Position numbers and translations under genes: made by a program. DNA of 6,726 nt from contig JAWOAU010000081.1 in the NCBI GenBank assembly GCA_046498385.1, positions 1 to 6,726 of the forward strand, written 5' to 3'. Under the pieces are notes generated by a model. That model was not told the origin of the DNA. It made no database searches and worked only from the letters and a program-made list of their open reading frames with translations. Source of the DNA: Halarchaeoplasma sp046498385. Its GTDB lineage: Archaea; Thermoplasmatota; Thermoplasmata; Halarchaeoplasmatales; Halarchaeoplasmataceae. Positions 6,373 through 6,726 of the stretch are shown piece by piece (positions within the stretch are counted from its first letter, which is position 1; the number at the start of each line of letters is the position of its first letter).

Positions 6373-6470
6373 TATGTTATTAAGTCAGAGGGAAGGCTGT
6401 CCATCTTGCATAGCTTGGGAGGATGATCGATATTTTTTCGCAAATCAATTTGACACGCTAACTACCCAGT

Positions 6471-6492
6471 TAATTCTTCCAAAAGATAACTA
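6471..6492. promoter_or_regulatory. Degenerate copy of the palindromic site
   Basis: TAATTCTT-N6-GATAACTA keeps 6 of 8 and 7 of 8 bases of the TAATTATC-N6-GATAATTA palindrome at the same spacing. It lies 43 bp upstream of a perfect copy, so it may be an auxiliary site. In such AT-rich DNA it could also be chance. Confidence 0.35.
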
Positions 6493-6513
6493 AGATTCAA
6501 AATTTTGCATTAG

Positions 6514-6535
6514 TAATTATCATGGATGATAATTA
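6514..6535. promoter_or_regulatory. Distal palindromic operator-like site for the gene right of the window
   Basis: Perfect TAATTATC-N6-GATAATTA with spacer ATGGAT. Both 8-bp arms are identical to those at 93-114, 6.4 kb away, while the spacer sequence differs. That is what is expected of a protein-binding site under selection rather than a recent plain duplication. Confidence 0.6.
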
Positions 6536-6636
6536 GAGTATCGAGCAAAATAAGTATGTCTATTAGTTAATACATCCCAGTGTTGATTTTTAACGGCTAT
6601 TTTAACTGCTAAAACAAGATGAAATCACTTTATTTA

Positions 6637-6658
6637 TTATTCTCTTAAAAGATAATAA
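6637..6658. promoter_or_regulatory. Proximal palindromic operator-like site for the gene right of the window
   Basis: ATTCTC-N6-GATAAT (6639-6656) has 5 of 6 bases in the left hexamer and a perfect right hexamer. It lies 123 bp downstream of the distal copy and 16 bp (GATAAT start to TATA start) from a TATA box, matching the flaB upstream region almost exactly. Confidence 0.5.
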
Positions 6659-6666
6659 CGTCGATG

Positions 6667-6676
6667 TCTATATATC
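6667..6676 (+). promoter_or_regulatory. TATA box of an unseen gene beyond the right edge
   Basis: TCTATATATC differs by one base from the flaB TATA element. The segment 6650-6678 matches 231-259 at about 21 of 29 positions by eye without gaps. Transcription would start near 6695-6700. Confidence 0.6.
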
Positions 6677-6714
6677 TGACGACTGCAATTATTAGTATAG
6701 AAATAGGAAAACAT

Positions 6715-6720
6715 AGGTGA
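6715..6720 (+). promoter_or_regulatory. Shine-Dalgarno of an unseen gene beyond the right edge
   Basis: AGGTGA matches the archaeal anti-Shine-Dalgarno. By analogy with flaB, where TATA start and ATG are 63 bp apart, the start codon would fall near 6727-6732, just outside the window. Confidence 0.5.
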
Positions 6721-6726
6721 AAAACA

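Noticed and set aside
6423..6461. 12-codon ATG frame after a GGGAGG run
   Set aside because: The Shine-Dalgarno-like bases abut the ATG with no spacing, and the product is too short to support.

Overview
The window looks archaeal and most likely euryarchaeal. It carries an archaellin with a class III (type IV pilin-like) signal peptide, BRE/TATA promoters about 26 bp upstream of predicted starts, poly-T terminators and GGAGG-type ribosome binding sites. The coding style (PAS-rich two-component proteins, many AGA/AGG and ATA codons, acidic proteins) resembles methanogens and related lineages such as Thermoplasmata. I cannot place it more precisely.

Layout, left to right. Positions 1-310 are a long regulatory region with two copies of the palindrome ATTATC-N6-GATAAT, the second directly upstream of a TATA box. 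Next is an archaellin gene, flaB (311-913, +), with a pyrimidine/T-rich terminator. Between flaB and the next gene is an apparent small structured RNA gene on the minus strand (about 983-1096). It has its own strong BRE/TATA promoter, a 14-bp closing stem, two inner hairpins and a T7 terminator. Two plus-strand signalling genes follow: a REC-PAS-PAS protein (1254-2654) and, 2 bp later, a 1226-aa hybrid histidine kinase (2657-6337). The last 389 bp repeat the regulatory layout seen upstream of flaB (two palindromes about 124 bp apart, TATA at identical spacing, then a Shine-Dalgarno). The first gene to the right of the window is therefore probably co-regulated with flaB and starts just past the edge.

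The most interesting object is the minus-strand RNA. Its two exposed segments are antisense to the start of flaB: a 16-nt perfect match to codons 13-18, and a 12-nt perfect match (plus 5 nt after a small internal mismatch) to codons 3-9. The 16-nt block forms a small hairpin in both RNAs with complementary 6-nt loops, which would allow a kissing interaction. I infer a small RNA that controls archaellin mRNA, possibly of several paralogues because the target encodes the most conserved part of archaellins. I do not recognise it as a known RNA family.

The two signalling proteins contain all parts of a His-Asp-His-Asp phosphorelay (H604, D1036 and H1167 in the kinase; D91 in the REC-PAS-PAS protein), but the first receiver of the kinase has lost its phosphoacceptor Asp (Gly888). 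Their position between two similarly controlled promoters suggests a role in controlling motility or surface structures; that link is inference from context.
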